Below, one piece after another: positions 60,026 through 64,000 of a stretch of DNA of 64,000 nt (positions are counted from its first letter, which is position 1; each line of letters opens with the position of its first letter). The notes below the pieces were generated by a model, which had not been told where the DNA came from, did not search any database, and saw only the letters and a program-made list of their open reading frames with translations. The position numbers and the translations under genes were made by a program. The stretch is from Undibacterium sp. YM2 (GTDB lineage Bacteria; Pseudomonadota; Gammaproteobacteria; Burkholderiales; Burkholderiaceae_D): the NCBI RefSeq assembly GCF_009937975.1, contig NZ_AP018441.1:2728001-2792000 (forward strand), written 5' to 3'.

Positions 60026-60742
60026 ATGACAAAACCTGCTTACAAGCGTGTGCTCTTGAAGCTCTCTGGCGAAGCCCTGATGGGTGATGATCCGTTTGGC
60101 ATTAACCGTGCGACGATAGAGCGCATGGTGGCCGATGTGGCCGAAGTATCAAGAATGGGCGTTGAGTTGGCCATCGTTATCGGTGGCGGCAATATCTTCC
60201 GTGGCGTGGCACCTGGTGCACAAGGCATGGACAGGGCTACTGCTGACTATATGGGCATGTTGGCGACAGTCATGAATGCCCTGGCATTGTCAGATGCCAT
60301 GCGCCAGGTAGGTCTGACTTCGCGCGTCATGTCAGCCATTGCCATCGACCAGGTTGTTGAACCTTACGTTCGCCCTAAAGCCTTGCAATACCTGGAGGAG
60401 GGCAAGGTCATCGTCTTTGCTGCAGGCACTGGCAATCCTTTCTTTACAACCGATACAGCAGCAGCTTTGCGCGGCTCGGAAATAGGCGCTGAAATCGTTC
60501 TGAAGGCGACCAAGGTTGATGGCGTGTATACGGCCGACCCTAAAAAAGATGCCACGGCCACACGTTACACGACGATTTCGTTCGACGAAGCTATTGCCCG
60601 TCATCTGCAAGTCATGGATGCAACCGCGTTTGCTCTGTGCCGTGATCAAAAATTGCCCATCAAGGTATTTTCCATTATTAAACCGGGTGCATTGAAGAAT
60701 GTCATTCTGGGGGCAGACGAAGGCACCTTAGTGCACGTATAA
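60026..60742 (+). CDS. pyrH: Uridylate kinase
   Basis: 238 residues. [45 protein letters not shown] and [16 protein letters not shown] are the amino-acid-kinase-family UMP kinase signatures. The enzyme is a hexamer making UDP. AGAAGGAG is the ribosome site. An AT-rich 217-bp leader separates it from the tsf terminator and holds no visible gene. Confidence 0.97.
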   Translation: MTKPAYKRVLLKLSGEALMGDDPFGINRATIERMVADVAEVSRMGVELAIVIGGGNIFRGVAPGAQGMDRATADYMGMLATVMNALALSDAMRQVGLTSRVMSAIAIDQVVEPYVRPKALQYLEEGKVIVFAAGTGNPFFTTDTAAALRGSEIGAEIVLKATKVDGVYTADPKKDATATRYTTISFDEAIARHLQVMDATAFALCRDQKLPIKVFSIIKPGALKNVILGADEGTLVHV

Positions 60743-60827
60743 TCCTGCACTTCGGATTGTTTCATATTAATTCGGCAAGGAGCGCGGCCACAGCCGTCGC
60801 TCGTGCCCAGATGTACAGGAGAGCGCG

Positions 60828-61388
60828 ATGAGCGTAGCAGATATCAAAAAAAGTTCTGACCAGCGTATGCAAAAGTCCATCGAGACTTTAAAAGCTGATT
60901 TGTCTAAAGTACGCACTGGCCGTGCCCATACCGGCATTCTGGATCATGTCCAGGTTGATTATTACGGCACACCTACCCACATCACCCAGGTTGCCAATGT
61001 TACTTTGATCGATGCGCGCACAATAGGTGTGCAGCCTTGGGAAAAGAAAATGTTGAATGCCATTGAAAAAGCGATTCGTGATGCCGATCTCGGCTTGAAT
61101 CCATCTTCACAGGGTGAACTGATTCGTGTACCAACACCACCGCTGACTGAAGAGCGTCGCAAGGAAATGGTTAAGCTGGTCAAGACGGAAGGCGAGAGCG
61201 CCAAGATTGCGATACGTAACATCCGCCGTGATTCTAACGAGTCTCTAAAAAAGTTGCTTAAAGAAAAAGAGTGCTCTGAAGATGATGAGCGCCGTGCGCA
61301 AGACGACATCCAGAAGCTGACAGACAAGTTTGTTGCAGAAGTCGATAAACTCCTGGCTGACAAAGAAAAAGAAGTGTTGACAGTTTAA
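60828..61388 (+). CDS. frr: Ribosome recycling factor
   Basis: 186 residues. [37 protein letters not shown] and [20 protein letters not shown] are the L-shaped RRF signatures. With EF-G it splits post-termination ribosomes. It lies 85 bp after pyrH and 35 bp before uppS. Confidence 0.97.
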   Translation: MSVADIKKSSDQRMQKSIETLKADLSKVRTGRAHTGILDHVQVDYYGTPTHITQVANVTLIDARTIGVQPWEKKMLNAIEKAIRDADLGLNPSSQGELIRVPTPPLTEERRKEMVKLVKTEGESAKIAIRNIRRDSNESLKKLLKEKECSEDDERRAQDDIQKLTDKFVAEVDKLLADKEKEVLTV

Positions 61389-61423
61389 GCCGTCTCCCGC
61401 GTATCAACACATTCTGGATTTAC

Positions 61424-62203
61424 ATGACCCATACAAGTTCCACCAAGGAAATTCCGGCAGTTGGCGCAATTCCTAAACATATAGCAATTATTATGGATGG
61501 CAATGGACGCTGGGCAACCAAGCGTTTTTTGCCACGAGTCGCCGGGCATGTAAAGGGCGTTGAGGCGGTCAGGGGCATCGTTGAAGCCTGTGCCCGCCGC
61601 GGTGTTTCTTACCTGACCTTTTTTGCCTTCAGTTCAGAAAACTGGCGTCGGCCCGCTGAAGAGGTTTCGCTACTGATGCGTTTGTTTGTCACCGCTCTTG
61701 AAAAAGAAGTGGCGAAAATGCACGCCAACAATATACGTCTCAAGGTCGTTGGTGATCTCACCAGATTTGATCCCCAACTGCAAAACATGATTTCGGCAGC
61801 AGAGCAAAAAACTGCCAGCAATCAAGGCTTGACTGTGACTGTTTGTGCCAATTACGGTGGGCGCTGGGATATCATGCAGGCCATGAACCGCCTGCAAAAA
61901 GAGCGTGCCGCTGCAGGGCTGGCCGATCAGGAAATCACAGAAGATCAGCTTTCCGCCTATCTTTCAATGGCCTATGCGCCTGAGCCGGATTTGTTTATCC
62001 GTACCGGCGGCGAGACGCGCATTTCCAATTTTCTGCTCTGGCAACTGGCGTATAGTGAGTTGTATTTCACTGATACATTCTGGCCTGACTTTGACGCAGC
62101 AGCTCTGGACTTGTCCATATCCTCGTATCAAAACCGCGAACGTCGCTTTGGGCGTACCAGCGCTCAGGTGTCTGAGCAATCTGCCCAGCAAGAAAGCAAG
62201 TAA
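61424..62203 (+). CDS. uppS: Undecaprenyl diphosphate synthase (di-trans,poly-cis)
   Basis: 259 residues. [16 protein letters not shown] has the catalytic Asp, [14 protein letters not shown] and [12 protein letters not shown] follow, and the C-terminal [22 protein letters not shown] is diagnostic of the family. It makes the C55 carrier for peptidoglycan. The stop overlaps the cdsA start by one base. Confidence 0.96.
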   Translation: MTHTSSTKEIPAVGAIPKHIAIIMDGNGRWATKRFLPRVAGHVKGVEAVRGIVEACARRGVSYLTFFAFSSENWRRPAEEVSLLMRLFVTALEKEVAKMHANNIRLKVVGDLTRFDPQLQNMISAAEQKTASNQGLTVTVCANYGGRWDIMQAMNRLQKERAAAGLADQEITEDQLSAYLSMAYAPEPDLFIRTGGETRISNFLLWQLAYSELYFTDTFWPDFDAAALDLSISSYQNRERRFGRTSAQVSEQSAQQESK

Positions 62204-63021
62204 TGCTTAAAACCCGTGTCCTGACTGCTCTGGTTCTGCTGGCCATTTTGCTGCCAGTCCTGTATTCGGCCAATTTTTATGCTTTCTCTGTATTGGCGGT
62301 GGCTTTTTTTGCTGCTGCCATGTGGGAATGCCAACGCCTGTTCAAAAAACCTGGCCCCATCATCATGGCTGCGTTGTGGGTTGGTCTGCTGGTGTATTGC
62401 TTATTTCATCTGGCAGACTTTTCCCACCCCTTGCTGTTTGCACTGAGCACGGCATTCTGGGCTTTCAGATTGGTTCCCACATTGGCGCGTGGCCTGCCGG
62501 AAACGCATAATTTCTCCAGTGGCATGCTGAGTACTTTGTATGGCATCAGTATTTTTGCCTGCTTCATCGCGATTGCTGTTTTCTTTCAGCGCTCACCGAT
62601 GTATCTGTTTTCTGTCATGGCGATTGTCTGGATTGCTGATATTGGCGCCTATTTTTCTGGTAAAACTTTCGGCAAACGTAAACTGGCGCCCACAATTTCT
62701 CCTGGTAAATCGTGGGAGGGGGCGATCGGCGGCTGGATTTGCGTCTTGGTGCTGGCGACAGCGACCAGCTTTATTCCTGCATTGGAAAATACCTTTACCG
62801 CGCAATTAGTCGCAAGAAAAGGATGGCTCATCTTTGTCTGCGCCATGACTCTGATCACTGCGGCCAGCGTAGTGGGAGATCTGTTTGAATCTTCATTGAA
62901 ACGCCGCGTCAGTATGAAAGACAGCAGTAATCTCTTGCCAGGGCACGGTGGCGTACTCGACAGGATAGATGCCTTGATACCCGTGCTCCCCCTGGCGGCT
63001 TTGGTTGATTTGTGGCGATAA
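62203..63021 (+). CDS. cdsA: Phosphatidate cytidylyltransferase
   Basis: 272 residues with about seven to eight hydrophobic helices. The family signature lies near the C-terminus: [20 protein letters not shown] followed by [15 protein letters not shown]. The enzyme makes CDP-diacylglycerol from phosphatidate and CTP in the inner membrane. It overlaps uppS by one base (TAATG) and is followed 5 bp later by dxr. Confidence 0.95.
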   Translation: MLKTRVLTALVLLAILLPVLYSANFYAFSVLAVAFFAAAMWECQRLFKKPGPIIMAALWVGLLVYCLFHLADFSHPLLFALSTAFWAFRLVPTLARGLPETHNFSSGMLSTLYGISIFACFIAIAVFFQRSPMYLFSVMAIVWIADIGAYFSGKTFGKRKLAPTISPGKSWEGAIGGWICVLVLATATSFIPALENTFTAQLVARKGWLIFVCAMTLITAASVVGDLFESSLKRRVSMKDSSNLLPGHGGVLDRIDALIPVLPLAALVDLWR

Positions 63022-63026
63022 AATAC

Positions 63027-64000
63027 ATGCAGAAAAAACAGCAGCTTTGCATATTAGGTTCTACCGGCTCCATAGGCGTATCGACTTTGGATGTGGTGGC
63101 ACGCCATCCGGATCGCTATGGTGTTTTTGCACTGACTGCACATACCCAGGTAAAAAAACTGGCCGAGCAATGCGCGCAGTTTTTACCTCAGGTTGCAGTG
63201 GTTGGTACTGCGCAGGCAGCAGATGAACTGGCGGTTCTGTTAAAAGAATTGCATTTACCTCAAATCCAGATATTGTCTGGCCCAGAGGCCTTGTGTTCCG
63301 TTGCCAGCGCCAGTGAATGTGATAGCGTGATGGCAGCCATTGTTGGTGCTGCCGGTTTGCCTGCGTCTTTGGCTGCTGCAAAAGCAGGTAAAAAAGTCTT
63401 GCTGGCGAACAAAGAGGCACTGGTCATGTCTGGCCAGCTATTTATTGATGCCATTAAAGACAGCGGTGCTGCTTTACTGCCTATCGATAGCGAGCACAAC
63501 GCAATCTTTCAATGCTTGCCCGGCAACTATAACCGTCAACCCGGCCAGCATGGCATACACAAAATATTATTGACAGCCTCTGGCGGGCCCTTCCTGAACA
63601 GGGATGTCAATACCCTGGATGATGTCACGCCTGAACAGGCCGTGGCTCACCCCAACTGGGTCATGGGTCGTAAAATCTCTGTCGATTCAGCGACGATGAT
63701 GAACAAGGGGCTCGAGGTCATCGAGGCGCACTGGCTGTTTGCTACGCCAGCCGGGCAGATTGATGTAGTCATCCATCCGCAGAGCGTGATTCATTCCATG
63801 GTGTCTTATACAGATGGTTCAGTGATTGCACAAATGGGCAACCCTGACATGCGCATACCCATCGCTTACGGCATGGCCTATCCTGAGCGTATAGACTCGG
63901 GAGTCGCACCACTTGATCTGTTGAAGGTCGCCAGTCTGAATTTCATCAAGCCAGACTTCCAGCGTTTCCCTTGCTTGCAACTGGCTTATGATGCATTGAA
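63027..64000 (+). CDS. dxr: 1-deoxy-D-xylulose-5-phosphate reductoisomerase, partial (3' end beyond window)
   Basis: Open from the ATG at 63027 to the right edge, about 324 codons of a usual 390-400. [17 protein letters not shown] binds [43 protein letters not shown] and [23 protein letters not shown] complete the catalytic core, with [19 protein letters not shown]. It makes MEP, the first committed step to isopentenyl diphosphate. The start lies 5 bp after cdsA; rseP and bamA would normally follow. Confidence 0.96.
   Translation, partial: MQKKQQLCILGSTGSIGVSTLDVVARHPDRYGVFALTAHTQVKKLAEQCAQFLPQVAVVGTAQAADELAVLLKELHLPQIQILSGPEALCSVASASECDSVMAAIVGAAGLPASLAAAKAGKKVLLANKEALVMSGQLFIDAIKDSGAALLPIDSEHNAIFQCLPGNYNRQPGQHGIHKILLTASGGPFLNRDVNTLDDVTPEQAVAHPNWVMGRKISVDSATMMNKGLEVIEAHWLFATPAGQIDVVIHPQSVIHSMVSYTDGSVIAQMGNPDMRIPIAYGMAYPERIDSGVAPLDLLKVASLNFIKPDFQRFPCLQLAYDAL

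Overview
The window is ordinary chromosomal DNA of a betaproteobacterium, most likely order Burkholderiales, family Oxalobacteraceae. An Undibacterium-like organism is my best guess, from gene order, protein similarity recalled from memory and a base composition near half G+C by eye. About 58 protein genes are packed tightly on both strands. I see no tRNA, rRNA, CRISPR array, transposase, integrase or phage structural gene. Both edges cut a gene: a parvulin-type foldase at the left and dxr at the right.

Layout. 1-3752 (minus): foldase (partial), a phospholipase C/P1-nuclease-like exoprotein and a YqhD-type aldehyde reductase. 3817-5212 (minus): an RsmI-like methylase and a Maf/YceF pyrophosphatase. 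5341-11912 (plus): the lipid block yceD-rpmF-plsX-fabH-fabD-fabG-acpP-fabF. 11973-16456: a YgfX-like protein and the envelope-stress operon rpoE-rseA-rseB-mucD, with a good sigma-E promoter in front of rpoE. 16597-18262: glutaredoxin, rnhB and a SpoU methyltransferase. 18346-21844: ppsR and ppsA, divergent. 22168-25698: NfeD plus two SPFH proteins. 25724-29637 (minus): a putative MNIO/RiPP-type cassette (DUF2063, DUF692, and a ferritin-like protein with a Cys-repeat tail). 29823-33816: an AlkD-like protein, a NodB-caspase-TPR fusion and an Aca2/YdiL-like HTH protein. 33871-38910: an OYE-family reductase, DUF6500, Nudix, MtfA and an ABC-F ATPase. 39020-44819 (minus): prmB-dapE-arsC-like-pilT/U-like-dapD-dapC. 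45154-53314 (plus): smc-zipA-ligA-galU-def. 53384-57607 (minus): pseudouridine synthase, glnD, map. 58003-64000 (plus): rpsB-tsf-pyrH-frr-uppS-cdsA-dxr.

Most blocks are housekeeping and work as units: fatty-acid synthesis, sigma-E envelope stress, PEP synthase with its regulatory kinase, diaminopimelate/lysine synthesis, and translation factors with isoprenoid and phospholipid synthesis. The accessory interest lies between 22 and 34 kb. The best candidate for an undescribed system is 25724-29637. There a DUF692 oxidase and a DUF2063 partner lie directly downstream of a 692-residue protein. Its N-terminal half is a VioB-type ferritin-like domain, and its C-terminal part carries repeated C-x5-C motifs that look like a modified-peptide core fused to an enzyme. 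The second is the single-chain polysaccharide deacetylase-caspase-EF-hand-TPR lipoprotein-like or membrane-anchored protein at 30628-33300.
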